This document shows positions 51,006-62,063 of a stretch of 64,000 nucleotides of DNA, piece after piece. The first letter of the stretch is position 1. Every line of letters begins with the position of its first letter. Below the pieces are notes generated by a model. The model was not told the DNA's origin. It did not search any database and worked only from the letters and a program-made list of their open reading frames with translations. Both the position numbers and the translations under genes were made by a program. This stretch comes from Paragonimus westermani (Eukaryota > Platyhelminthes > Trematoda > Plagiorchiida > Troglotrematidae): NCBI GenBank assembly GCA_008508345.1, contig QNGE01000141.1:17372-81371 (forward strand). The letters are read 5' to 3'.

Positions 51006-52030
51006 ACGCACTTGGATGTCATCGCACACTTACTACGGCATACCAGCCGGCTGCGAACGGCCTGGTCGAACGCTTTCATCGACAACTAAAAGCAGCCCTC
51101 GCCGCCGTCGATGCAATCCGTTGGACGGAAACCCTGCCAATGGTTTTACTCGGCATCCGCGCGGCCCTCAAGGCTGACCTTCACGTTTCCAGCGCCGAAC
51201 TCCTTTATGGCCAAACGCTGCGTCTTCCTGGTGATTACATCTCGTCCGCCACAGACGCAATCCGATACGATGCTTTCTACGCTAAGCAACTTACTTCGCA
51301 AATGCGCCACCTCCGCGTCACGGACACCCGAGAACAACACCGCAAAGCGTTTGTTCCCAAAAACCTCCCCGACTTCACACACGTGTTTGTTCCCGTGGAT
51401 GGTTCGCGACGCTCTCTCGAGCGACTTTACGAAGGTCCATTCAAGGTACTTCAACGGAAGGACTGCTTCTACGTACTCCAGCGCCGGGGTATTCGGGACG
51501 CTCTTAGCATCGACCGCCTGAAGCCTGCCTACTTTGAAAAGACTGAGGTAGCCTCCAATGCTCCGCCGTATCCTGCGGCCAGGCATGCAACAGCCTTTGA
51601 ACAGCCTTATCCCAGAGCGTCATCTTCGAACACAACGTCGCCGACAACGCCAGCACCCACCGTAACACGTTCGGGTTGTAGGGTGCATTGGCTTAAGCGT
51701 CTGGTAGATGACTACGATTTGCCAAGTCCTGCTTTGAAAATCAAAAAAACGTTTCAATGTTTGTACGCGTATTTATGTCCGCCAGGTAAGTTTGCCATTT
51801 GTATATGTGCCCAACCTTTCCTATATCGCTTTCTATTTTCGTGCACGCGCTCACGTCCTGAATCGATCGAAGGCCACGACATGCGAACTCTCAAATCCCC
51901 CATCCGCTTCGGCACAGTAGGAGAGGACACTCGAGTAAGAGTTCGCCAGGAATTGTTGGCACTTTTATTCCTCCACCTGCGGCGTCTAGGAATTGGAGTA
52001 CCAACCGCAGACTGGTGCAGCATGAACTAG
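50918..52030 (+). pseudogene. pol: Gypsy B-right integrase C-terminal half
   Basis: True homology begins near 50,985: TLNALGCHRTLTTAYQPAAN, GLVERFHRQLKAALA (catalytic Glu), LLGIRAALKADLHVSSAELL, FVPVDGSRRSLERLYEG and PFKVLQRKDCFYVLQRRGIR (GPF module), LSIDRLKPAYFEKTE and a TRSGCRVHWLKRLVD tail near 51,710. The remaining ~100 codons to 52,030 are probably chance read-through of the 3' non-coding tail. Confidence 0.9.
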
Positions 52031-52100
52031 TCCAGGCCGAGGGTGGCTGGCCACAGTTGGTCCTTGCGTAAATCGAAGGGCTGCGTTGGCAGTACCCTTC

Positions 52101-52113
52101 TGGTGGGGGACTG
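52101..52113 (+). promoter_or_regulatory. Gypsy B-right polypurine tract
   Basis: TGGTGGGGGACTG lies directly before the 3' LTR; the purine run GGTGGGGGA is the likely plus-strand primer. Confidence 0.7.
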
Positions 52114-52493
52114 AGTAGTGACCTGGAGATACCCCCGGTCTACCTGCTGTACGATGTGTAAAATCCCTCCTAGAATCTTAGCTCACATTGTACCTAGGAC
52201 CTTAAGAATCTTTGCTCGCCGTCTTCCTGATGCATGAGATCGCGTTTGTTCGTTTGCATGCTTGTCGGCGTAAGCGCGCCATACACTCTTTCCAGCTTGC
52301 TCGCGCGCTCGACGGTCGGATCCTTAGCCTCCCTAACAGTTTCGCGTATCGGTGTCGTCTAGCGCTGATCGGGACCATTTGTGATTATCGCACAATATAT
52401 TTTCGGTCTCGCAATTATTTGTATTTTCATTTCGCGTCTGGTATTCCTGCGTGCACTTGAGGAAACGTTAATTTAGTGCACGTAAGCACCAAA
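52114..52493 (+). repeat. Gypsy B-right 3' LTR
   Basis: 380 bp, ending CACCAAA. Differences from the 5' LTR include the first base (A for T), CTCG for CCTG near position 105, and AAGCACC for ACGCACT at the end. Confidence 0.95.
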
Positions 52494-52497
52494 TAAT
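52494..52497. repeat. TAAT target duplication, right copy
   Basis: It matches 47,306-47,309, and Pao gag coding resumes here. Confidence 0.85.
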
Positions 52498-53615
52498 GAT
52501 TGCCGTCACATTCTAAGCAAGATAAGACATAACTACGTCCTGGTTCGTCCATCACGTCAGTGGCTAATGAAACAATACGGTTTCCACGGGCCTTGGATTG
52601 TTCGTTCTTATAAAACCGATCGCGTCTTTGACCTGATTCTCCCGTATACATGGCCTGCGTAGCAGCCACCTCCGCACCATCGCATACGAATTCAAACAAG
52701 TCTTTGAATGTGGGTTCTCGAGGTGTGCGAATTATGCCAGAGGCCTTTTCGAACCATTCAATTTGTAACGCATGAGGCAGTCGTCTAACTATCGCTGCCA
52801 CGGTTACGGAAACATTCAGATCTGCCTCATACTTTATCTGCTGCAATGTATTTAGGCAGGCTCACATCTGTATTACTAGCTTGTTTAATGCATTCCCATC
52901 ATTCGTTCTCACGGTGGGCCCGAGCTATTAAGTGCGGGTGACCGAACCTCGTCCTAAGTCTCGCTATCGCATATCGGAAACCTTCCTCAGGTTCCAATAT
53001 GGCACAACTTTCGATAGCTTCTCGTGCTTCGCCGCCACAATAATGAATCAGATAAGATAAAGAGGCTTCCGGATCTTACAAAATGTTCAACACACTAGAC
53101 TGAAAACTACAAATAAACAACCAGTACCTCATTGGATCCCCATTGAATCCAACTATGTCCCGTTTGCGAAGGTTCGACAGGTAATTAATAATCCTTCCAG
53201 GCTCACTCAATTCTTGACGGCTGTTCGACGACTTGTTGACAACCATCGCACATGCCTCCGGCAGGACTCGGTCTCGCAAACCTTCATGTTGCATTCCACC
53301 ATCGTACCACTCAGCCAGTGATCCGACACTCACGGCTATTTTAACAGGAACACTAAACGAGGTACAGGCAGCATCTTTGAAATCACAAGAGTCTGAATTT
53401 TCGCTTTGTTTTCCCACACAAATTATCTGGAAGTCACCATCAGGCTTATAAATCCTTAGACCTATGTCAGCTGGATACTGTATCGTGGACTTTGAAATCA
53501 ATTTTTCTAATCCCCTTATGCTCAATTCAGCTGCAGCCAGCTTCTCGGTTAACAAAATCTCGTCACTACCATCCTGCAACTCACCGATAGAACATCCGTT
53601 GTTGCTTTCGTCCAT
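52494..53615 (-). pseudogene. gag: Pao gag N-terminal and central region
   Basis: The first ATG is at 53,615 (MDESNNGCS), 26 bases after the 5' LTR. FNGDPMRYWLFICSFQSSVL, then after an in-frame TAA at 53,076 ASLSYLIHYCGGEAREAIES and a TGA near 52,910, are the conserved Pao Gag blocks (DUF1759-like). Frame 52,846 onward has VAAIVRRLPHALQIEW, FEFVCDGAEVAATQAMY and the knuckle start CLECDGNH. The part of frame 52,427-52,846 below 52,494 reads into the Gypsy LTR by chance. Confidence 0.9.
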
Positions 53616-53640
53616 TATGCATGAGTCACTGGTCAACTTA

Positions 53641-54142
53641 TGTTAAATCAGTGGGAGAATCGGAATATGCCTTCAAGTGGCCTAGTCTTACGCACGGTCT
53701 GGGCTGGATATATATGTATATATCTTAAAATGGGCAGAGGACAGAAGATTATACGTAAGTATATATATACCAATATAGAACGTGGTTCTACAAATTCAGT
53801 AATAAACAACTTATATATACAGCAACTTACGACCAGGTTGACGAGCGCATACAACAGTGCAGCAGAAACGTGACAAATTGTCCGATTAATTCCAGCGGTC
53901 AAACATGCTGTGGGTTACGGTTACTCATATAGAGAAATTGAGGTATTAGTATGAAAGCCGAATACAGTTCAATTGTTCACGTACGATGTAGTGTTTATGG
54001 AATTGAAATACATTTCGCCGTATCAAACAGTCAGGAGTAAGAGCGAATATTACAAACGGAAGTCACGTAAAATTCGGAGATGAGGGCATACTACTGTCAA
54101 CTTGTGAGTAGAAGAAAGTGAAATGTGAAATTGGTGTTCACA
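53641..54142 (-). repeat. Pao 5' LTR
   Basis: Minus strand TGTGAACACC (54,142) to TTTAACA (53,641), 502 bp. No TGG-type primer site was recognised in the 26 bases before gag. Confidence 0.95.
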
Positions 54143-54871
54143 AGTACTATGCATCAGTCCAGTAGAAATCACGGTCAAACACTTGATTCTAGCAACACAA
54201 AAAGAAAATCCAAAATGCGACAATACAGAAATGGTTCCGCGGGCAGATTACTTCCTACTTTCCAGAGGTGCATTAACTAACAAATTGTGAGGGAAATTTT
54301 TTCATGAACGTGTGACATTACGAAAGAGTACATAGTGAGTTTTTAGGGCAGTTCATACTTTATCGGTATGGACGTAATACTGAAAGTTCATATTCATCAC
54401 CTAGTTGCGCGTTGATTAAGTCATACGAGCAAAGAATGAAAATTTCTGCAGCTACACCAGGGGCGCATAATTACGGCAGCAAAGTGGAAACTTCACCTGG
54501 TCTAGAGACTTTAAACAATTGCAATTTGACCTCTTCTTAGGTTACATCAGCAGCATTCAGTGAAGTAATCATGACATTGTGCGAACCTTTGTCACGTTTA
54601 CCGAGCACTGCTTTGTCTAGACGCACTATTCATTACAACCCACAATGAGGCCATAACACTGAGGTTACCGTGAAAATTATTATGTGTGCATTTTTGTAAC
54701 CACAGCATGATTCACCAACGAGTATGGCTGTGTCCATCTAATCTTAACAGTAGGTAAACAGCATAACGAATAAGCCTTATCCAGGACTGGAGTAGGCAAT
54801 CCAGATTGTGTGGCAAAAACATTTGCATAAAAATAGTAAACACAGACAATGAAAGAGCCTGATCAGAGAGT
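54143..54871. other. No gene recognised
   Basis: AT-rich sequence beyond the Pao target duplication, without motif-bearing frames. Confidence 0.55.
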
Positions 54872-55147
54872 GTGGGCTGCTGCGATCGCAAGGTATGCTT
54901 CCCTCTGATTGGAATTCTTGATGGACAATTCTCAGTCCTTTTTATTTACTTGCTGGTATGCGCAATAATATTCCAAGTCTGCAAATGTGTCTGGTTCCGA
55001 CTAATCATCGACCAAACATGCGACATTTGCAAATATAATTTTCTACGCGTAAAGTATACAACTCAAGAAAGTTACAGGATAGTGTCAAATGAAATTCAGG
55101 GCGTTCCAAGCGTAGGCCCTCGGAGATCCACCCCATCTCCAAGTTGA
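54872..55147 (+). CDS. Weak candidate exon, RING-CH-like Cys motif
   Basis: The 91-codon frame includes VWFRLIIDQTCDICKYNF. The spacing W-x8-C-x2-C-K-Y-x-F resembles the last part of the RING-CH finger of MARCH-type membrane ubiquitin ligases (CELCKYEF). A hydrophobic stretch (FSVLFIYLLVCAIIF) precedes it and may be intronic. An AG just before TCTGCAAATG could be a splice acceptor. The rest of a RING-CH domain is not visible nearby. This may be chance; no start or partner exon is identified. Confidence 0.2.
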   Translation: MGCCDRKVCFPLIGILDGQFSVLFIYLLVCAIIFQVCKCVWFRLIIDQTCDICKYNFLRVKYTTQESYRIVSNEIQGVPSVGPRRSTPSPS

Positions 55148-56372
55148 GCAGGTAACACAGAAACTCCTCTTCTCCAGTTTCACGCAGCTAGCAGAATATT
55201 TTCCGTTTAATATACACAGTTTAGTGCTGTTCATTGCACACCTCACCCGAAACACGGCTTAAAAATGTCGACCACTCAGATTGTGGACGACAAGATGTCA
55301 ACGTGGAATGACATGATTAATTGAAGAAAGAATCGCGCCTGCGCTGCTTCTTGCTGCCCACCAACAAACCGACACTTCACGACCGGCTTCTTACTTGGTT
55401 AGACAAATCCGGTTGAAATCCTAAGGATTGAAACAGCTCTCCTTCGTATTACAAGACAATACTGTTATCCGATCGCCCATCGGTTCAGTAAGCATCGGTC
55501 GTGACGGAGGAATTTAGTGTACTTGAGTGACAGTTTGTTTCCACCTCGTTAATGTAGATGGATACATTCCATTTCAAACCGTCAGTCTGCGGTGGCTACG
55601 GTCGCAAGAGCTCGAAGTGGTGTTTGTCATGCTTCTCTACGCTCACCTTTGAGAACTGGACTTGTTTTCTTGATGCACTTAATTCACTTAGGCGGCCTAC
55701 CACCTCTGGCGCTGTGATCGTACCGTATACCGCGAGTAATCTGCACATTAAATGTTAGAATTTTTCCTGTATTGAGTTGCTCTCCGTGTCGATTTTCACT
55801 GATTAGCAAAACAATATTTTTACACCTACACTCTTTCTTTTTGCTAATTCACACACAAGCTTTTAGTGGCTGCTTCCCATATTCTACCATCTTATCATCT
55901 AGTTTTGTCCTTGGTTCATACATGCGTAGACGTTAACATAGACGACCTTCGACATTTTGCCTAGTTCTCCAATACGAGGGTGGAGTATGAAATATAGTTA
56001 GGGGTTATCCTCAGGAAAATTTGTGAAATTTTAGCCGCATTTAGTGGTAGGAAGTATAATTCTTACAGGATGAAGTAGCCATAACTGTAAAGTTAGGTTG
56101 AACATACCGCAGGAAACAACGAACCCTTGGCAACGTCGACTCTAGTTTCGGTTTGATTGTCGAAAGAACAAGAGTACAACGTCTTTTTGGGTGTTTCCCC
56201 TCGCCTACAGAATAATGTAAGGTCTAAGCCAGCTGTTTCAGAATGTCTTCTATGGAGTAAATTCCAAAGTCCGAGAGGTTTGATGGGCTAATTAGATGGA
56301 ACCAAATGGCTTAGTACGGCGCACAGACAATATTGAGCTGTTGGTTAAGAACTAGAGCCCTATCACGCCCGA
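55148..56372. other. No gene recognised
   Basis: No motif-bearing frame; it could be intron or intergenic DNA. Confidence 0.5.
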
Positions 56373-56439
56373 CTACCGTCCACTTCTTTTGTTGGTGGTT
56401 AGTAGCCATGGAAGCTCATGATTAATTACGATCGTACCA

Positions 56440-56690
56440 CTGAGTACCGCACTTTGAAATGCATCCGTGGCTGAAGTAGAAGATTTAAAACTATCACCAG
56501 TTGAACCAAACCGTCCTTGCTGCTGTTCTTCTTGTAAGTTCATTGCCTCCTTACAGATGTAAGAACTCGAATATCCCAAATGATGTCTGGCTTGTCCTCT
56601 AAGAAAAGGGTCTTTGACCTCGGTGGGGAATTCTGCCCTCATGCGTATCTCTTGCTTGCTATGGAATTGTGGATCCTGGTGGCACAGTAA
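56440..56690 (-). CDS. Weak candidate exon, unrecognised protein
   Basis: An open frame reads upstream of its ATG to about 56,690 and has a protein-like composition: FHSKQEIRMRAEFPTEVKDP, QARHHLGYSSSYICKEAMN, LQEEQQQGRFGST. It could be bounded by an acceptor ending CCACCAG and a donor at CAGTG/GTACGA near 56,435. It lacks any retroelement motif. I do not recognise the family. Confidence 0.25.
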
Positions 56691-57181
56691 GTTCGTTCAA
56701 ATATTAGGCTCCAACGTTTTGTGAGCGGCTTTATATTCCCATATAAGCTGGTCAATGTAACACTTTCGATTTTCTAGGGTGTCACAGCAATGTAACAGAT
56801 ACAAAATATATTGTGGAACCATTTAATAAAAGCATTTTTCTATTCCTGAACATGGAGAACGCCAGGGTAGATCTGCGGGTTACTGTAAAATTCGGTGTTC
56901 TGCAATCTTCCACAATATTCAAATCACTGGCACCCTAATTTGAACATGCACCAAAACCTTTTATTGAACGCTTGTATCTGATTCTTCGACTGTTAAAAAC
57001 TAATATTTTGACAGTCCACGTCAGTCTTAGCTCCAGTTGGTAGGTCTATTCAGCTTGAATTTATTCTAGCAAGGAACTTCCATATATCCTTACTTATATG
57101 CTAAAAGACATAATTCTCTACCCTTGTTTTCCACCATACTGGCTAATGTCGTGCTTTAGGTAAAATTGTTGCTAAAAAGAT
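56691..57181. other. No gene recognised
   Basis: AT-rich, no motif seen. Confidence 0.5.
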
Positions 57182-57349
57182 TGGGAATAACACAACGTTA
57201 GGAGCAAGTTGTAATACCCTACGTTTAAACCACCTCGGGTGGCCCTCCTCAGGAATGTTGTAATCGATTACAACACTCCTGAGGAAGGCCACCCGAGGTG
57301 GTATAAACGTAGAGCATTACAACTTGCTCGTAACGTTATGTTATTCCCA
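57182..57349. repeat. 168-bp near-perfect palindrome
   Basis: It is centred between 57,265 and 57,266 in TGTAATC/GATTACA with no loop. The 84-bp arms pair without gaps and with about seven mismatches, including the block CCACCTCGGGTGGCC. Ends are TGGGAATAACA and its complement. It has the form of a foldback MITE or a collapsed inverted insertion. Confidence 0.9.
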
Positions 57350-58232
57350 GTCTGTTTATCAATAACCTGTTAAACACGACGCCCAAACTGTTCAACTTCA
57401 TTCTTACTAAAATTATGTTTCCATTCGCTGTGTGCTGGATCAAGGATATTGTGGTAAATCCTTTTTTGTTGTGGTGGTGTACGAAACAAAAATTTAGTTC
57501 AGAGTTACATAGTCATTCGAACTTGACGCCAATCAAAAAATCTGTGTTGATCACTTCATTATTAAATGGAATGCCGCCCAGCCTTCGTGACAGTTGTGGA
57601 AAAATGAAGCAATAAGATACCGCCGGGCTACCCTGCTATCATCAGCTACACTCGTCTAAAGTCCAAATATTGCCTTTTTTGTTGCCTAAACCTTATATCA
57701 CGTGGTACCCTGAATGACGTCCCACTTTGAGCCCTAGATGCCTACCTACCTCTAAGCACATACACCACATTTAATCTACTTGTGACCGTGGACAAAATGT
57801 TTCTGAACATGATCAGTCTTCCACAACAATTTTAGCTCCCACTTGTAAGTTTGATGTATCATTCGATAATGTGAGTCATATGTTGCACGGTGTATGTTCG
57901 AACAAACATACTGTAGGGGATAAACCAGTGACCATTTCGCTCGAATGTATTTTATGTATGTTAACTGCTGCTAATATATCGACCAAAGATGTTGAGAGAT
58001 GTTTGCACAGATGTTAAACAACCGTCCAATAAATAAAAAAGTTCAATAGCTCCTCTCCAGAAGAAATCTATGTGATGGTTAGTGGACGTTGTGCGTGTCA
58101 TTATGCACAGTATCCCACTGCATAACAGACAAAAGGTCGGAATTTGTAAGTTGTCTACTGTGCGGTAGTACCCCATGGGGAAGGTAACAGAGGCAAGCTG
58201 TTTGAGAAAAATAATTTCACTACTTGCTACGT
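57350..58232. other. No gene recognised
   Basis: Frame 57,415-57,615 (66 codons) has no recognised motif. Confidence 0.5.
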
Positions 58233-58369
58233 TTAAGTAGTTCGTAGTTTTTGTTTCCCGTTTGGTGAGAAATATAGTCTTTCGGGCCTGACAACGAACC
58301 TTTTGCATGAATATTTTACTTGACACACCCGACCGGAAACGACGGAGGTCTCAGTCACACTCTGAAATG

Positions 58370-58560
58370 CAAATTGTTTAAGGTAGACTTTCACAGAAAA
58401 AACAGCATTTACATCAGTAGCTGCTATGACGTGCCTGTCAAGTTGTAACAAAACGTCGTACACTAAGGCGTGATCTTCATTGTCCAGCTCACTTGTGTCA
58501 GTACAGAGCACAGCGATGGCTTCCACTCCCACGTCCTGTCCAATTCTGCATAGTTTGTGT
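58370..58560 (-). CDS. Weak candidate exon, unrecognised protein
   Basis: The minus-strand frame gives IGQDVGVEAIAVLCTDTSEL, then DNEDHALVYDVLLQLDRHVI and ATDVNAVFSVKVYL, with coding-like composition. A CTATGCAG acceptor-like site lies at the upstream edge and a pyrimidine-rich TTTGCATTTCAG near the downstream edge. No family is recognised. A short (GT)n tract is adjacent at 58,554-58,570. Confidence 0.25.
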
Positions 58561-58604
58561 GTGTGTGTGGCTGACGCCTCTTGTCGTGGGTTTTCCGCCT
58601 CCAC

Positions 58605-61157
58605 TCCTCGTTCGTTTCGTTGCGCGTCCGGTTGTCACCTGCAGTAAGCAATCCACCTTTTGTGAACTTATGTACATGTCTTATTGCCGAGTTGAGGTAT
58701 TCCACTGTGTGTTGGAATACTCGCGCCTCTGATTTGGTCCTTCATCACCATGTTGTTTCTTGACTGGCCACTCCGACGTCAGGGATTATGGATTTCTGTC
58801 GCTTAAAATCGACACACTCAAACAAACTGTGGTACTCAAAACCATTTGAAGGAAACCGAACGCTACAACCCACTGATGTTCTAATTGCTTACGCATTCCT
58901 CAAAAGGGAAACTACTAAAGTTCAAACACGTTGCGGGTTTTGCATCCATTCAAGTTTTTTTTCGTAAGTTTTATCTAAGTGTGAGAAAGAAATTTGACAA
59001 GCTTTAGAGAACTTTTCAGCCTCACATTCCGTGTTACTGCTGGAATCTTATCATTTTTTCTACCACCACGATATAATCACTCAGTAATTCATTCATTCCT
59101 CATTAACCGCATTAACTAATTAATTCAGTTTTTCCTCTTTGGTACTTGGAGCTTTAACTGGAATCCAAAATCTCCCATTGTTACTAGAAAATCCTATACT
59201 GACTGAGGCTTTGCTTTCACAATATGAATGACAACAACAATCTGAAGGGGTTCAGGCTTCAGAGGTGAGTGTGATCAAGTAACGAGACAGTCAACCCGAA
59301 TACAACCAGTGAGTCGATGCTATTGAGGTAAAGCAATGCATAAATTCGACAGTGGTGTGGCAAACACGGCGGCAGCAAACCAGTGTGCATTGCCGTTAAA
59401 ATCGTTTAGTGTGTGACATCAATATACGCTCTCGCACACGAATGCGCATACCCACGCATCTCCCCCGATGGTTTGAAGTTTCATACAAGTTGCGCAACTG
59501 CAGAACACAGACTTAATCAAACATATCTCCTGCGTATAGCCGTATGTTGTCAGACAGACAAATGTGAAAGGGTGATTTTACCTTGCGTGACAATAAACTA
59601 CTTAGGATAAAAACAGTCCCAGTAGTAATGAAATGATGACGTGCGTTGAATTATTTTTCGGAGCCCGTATTTATCTTTTTCACTCTGATTACGACCTCCT
59701 TCCAGTATGAGCCACAACTTGCCACATTTTCCTAATGGGTTGTGTCGTGTTCAAGGAGTTAGACGCTGGATTTGAGGAATGCGTTATTTTTTAGAACAAT
59801 GAATTCGGAAAATACCGCAAAGATTTTCCTGTCTACCTTGTAAATGACGCGCCCGACCTACGCTCTGCTGACGGTAACTCGCAAAGTGCGTAACAGAGCG
59901 TGACTATAGAGTGTTGGCCAGAAATGTGTGAGTTGTATCACAATGTAATTTAGCCTGAAGTAGGATTTCGCACGTAACACACAGATTCGAAGCTTTGTCG
60001 CTTCAATTTTCGAATCGATATAGATCGTGGGAGAGGTTCTGTAACTATTTGTTTCAAACGGCACTGGTTTCGTAATGTCGTGTATCCTGGTATCTTAAGT
60101 AAAGGCTAGTTCGTTTCTTCTTGATCCCCGGCTGACGAAATGGTTCTGAAAATAGGTGATCATATGGTTCTGATGAGTGACAGCCTATAAGTCATTGTGA
60201 ATTTTGATTTCTGGTGAACGGTTTTTCTCTCATCGCAAAATCCGAGGTGTGCAAGCTAAAGGATGTTACACAACAAAGCTACGAAAATTATTGTTCAGGT
60301 AAAACACTACCTCTAGTTTGTCTTTAGTCATCTGTTGTTGTTCGTTCTGAGTAACTAATCTGGAGACATTAATTCCAATCATAAGGACGATGCACTGTTA
60401 TAGGTGGTGACAGGTGAGTCCACAATTGTCCCACTCTCTTGTTTAGTTCTGGTAACGCGCACTATACTTCACATTTGATTTTCGAGACGTGCTATATGTT
60501 TCCTGTATTTTTAGTGATATTTAAACAGTGTAGATTGCATTTATCATTTTACGGACACGGCGATTTTGGGTAGCTTATCATTTAACCAAACTTGATTAAC
60601 CTAAGTTTTGAGCGTTCTAAATCAATTACCAGTCCAAGGAAACCTATTGTAGAAAACAATCCGTATATGTAATTCTGTCCAACTGACTATCAAGTTTGTA
60701 TGGAAGAACAAGATTCAGATTCATACGAAGTGGATGGGGAAACGAGGGATTCAGTGTGACTGCCTTTCTAACGACCAACTAACTGACTTCCTATACGTTC
60801 GTTTAAAAGGTAGTCTTATGAATCTGGTGCAGTGGTTCTTTCGACTTTCTTCACTACTCCACCAACAAAGAGCCGTTACTGAACACGTATTTATCGTTAC
60901 AAAATGTACCTACCTTTCTGCAGCCAATGTTGTGAAACTTTTTATGTGTAAAATATTTGCCAACCTATTATATATGTATGTTTTAGGAGTTTTAGTGAGA
61001 ACCATGCAAGTTCCACGGTTACTGGCGTTTTGTGGTAATCGGAGTCGGCTGCTCTCATGAAAGCTGTTTGGTAAATTTTCAACAATTGCCAATTATATTA
61101 CTAATGAGTAGTGTGGCAGATTTATGATTTGAGATGCGACCCAACTGTGAAAAGTCA
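58605..61157. other. No gene recognised
   Basis: About 2.5 kb of AT-rich DNA. Frames up to 108 codons (60,734-61,060 plus) lack motifs. No LTR, LINE or SINE signature was seen. Confidence 0.5.
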
Positions 61158-61239
61158 GGGCTTCGGCTGGATTCGAACCAGCGACAGACACAGCATGCCT
61201 CAACGCGGCAAGCGCTCTACCAGCTGAGCTACGAAGTCA
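61158..61239 (-). repeat. tRNA-like element (pseudo-tRNA or SINE head)
   Basis: The minus strand reads GACTTCGTAGCTCAGCTGGT, then AGAGC closing the D-arm, and GCTGGTTCGAATCCAGC as a perfect T-arm with consensus B box GGTTCGAATCC. The acceptor halves GACTTCG and CGAAGCC pair with one mismatch. The middle part does not form a standard 5-bp anticodon stem with a 7-base loop having T33, so a functional tRNA is unlikely. It is related to 36,632-36,716. Confidence 0.7.
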
Positions 61240-61630
61240 CACGAGGAGCTGGGAAATTTCACATTTGGACTCTGTTACCCACCCGTCCCACTGTCTCATA
61301 TGGAATCCACCAAATGATTCAGGGGATCGACTGTCCCGGCAGGATTTCTCAAACAGTTCACGCTGAATTCCACCAAAGCCACTGCTGAGCATAGAAAATG
61401 TATTACTAATTACCATTTAAAATAAACTTACCATATTTTAGCGGAATTAGCTTCTGTACCTTGAAGATGATTAATCAATTCTGAGGTCTGTGAAAGACTA
61501 TCAGATACAGATTCCTTTTTGACATTATTAAACAGGTATAGATGGGCTTAGTCTGGTCACACGGAACGCCCATCGACCTCACCGTGGCTTCTGGTGAACC
61601 AAGATGGGTTGTATAGCTTTGGCCTTAATG
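61240..61630. other. No gene recognised
   Basis: Short frames only. Confidence 0.5.
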
Positions 61631-62063
61631 TTAGGAAGCTGAAATAAAATGAACGTCAGTTTCAGTCGTTTTTACAACCAGCAGTCTGTCGTTGAAAAGA
61701 AACATCAGATTATGATTTTCTCCTTGGATAAACTTGTCATTCGTGTGATTTCTTGCAGCAACTGGGAGGCCTAGGTGAATGAGAAATTTGTCATCAACTC
61801 TATGCGGTGTAAAAGCTATATCAGTCAAACCTAGGTTGTCCGCAAAATCTTTTGAGATGCTTAGCTCGCGTTCCAATCTCGCTCTTTCTTGTTTGGATCA
61901 AGCTTTGCAATAAACAGAGGGGTATCTCGATGACTAAACGTTCAGGACCGGCATATTTTAAGTTGGCTGCTACAACGATGTTGAATGGTGACACGTAAAT
62001 CAACAGTTTGAGCGCACCAACCTTATCGGAACGCAAACTAAATATCGCATGTTTACGCACCAA
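61631..62063 (-). pseudogene. Unrecognised coding-like region with frame change
   Basis: Minus-strand segments read DTPLFIAKLDPNKKER and, in a second phase, LERELSISKDFADNLGLTDI, FTPHRVDDKFLIHLGLPVAA and NHNLMFLFNDRLLVVKTTET. The composition is protein-like and not AT-driven, but the phase changes near 61,880. It may be two exons, a pseudogene or a sequence error. No retroelement motif is visible, and I do not recognise the protein. Confidence 0.3.

Larger units (their letters stand above)
47310..52493 (+). mobile_element. Gypsy element B-right (CsRn1-like) inserted in Pao gag
   Basis: 5,184 bp with two 380-bp LTRs (TGTAGTG...CACTAAA), primer site, gag, protease, RT, RNase H, integrase and a purine tract, flanked by TAAT. 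The LTRs differ at about five sites that I noticed. Gag and pol carry several stops and frameshifts, the protease Asp and one RT Asp are replaced, but the integrase D, D and E are all present. It is a young insertion of an already defective or quickly decayed copy. Confidence 0.94.
43501..54142 (-). mobile_element. BEL/Pao element, interrupted by Gypsy B-right
   Basis: Identical-length 502-bp LTRs lie at 54,142-53,641 (5') and 44,002-43,501 (3') on the minus strand. Gag, protease, RT, RNase H and integrase of Pao type lie between, with Gypsy B-right inserted within gag at 47,310-52,493. Outer flanks on the plus strand are ATTAC (43,496-43,500) and AGTAC (54,143-54,147), a likely 5-bp duplication with one change. 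Without the Gypsy the element is about 5.45 kb, short for Pao because most of the RT is deleted. LTR differences number roughly six that I noticed, suggesting a young insertion. Confidence 0.92.

Noticed and set aside
51720..52030. Extra C-terminal protein domain or envelope gene after Gypsy B-right integrase
   Set aside because: Homology to sister elements ends at the basic RLVD tail near 51,720. The remaining open codons correspond to non-coding tails in the other copies and show no signal peptide or membrane segment.
61158..61239. Functional tRNA gene
   Set aside because: The anticodon arm does not form a normal stem and loop with T at position 33, and a related copy at 36,632 is more decayed.
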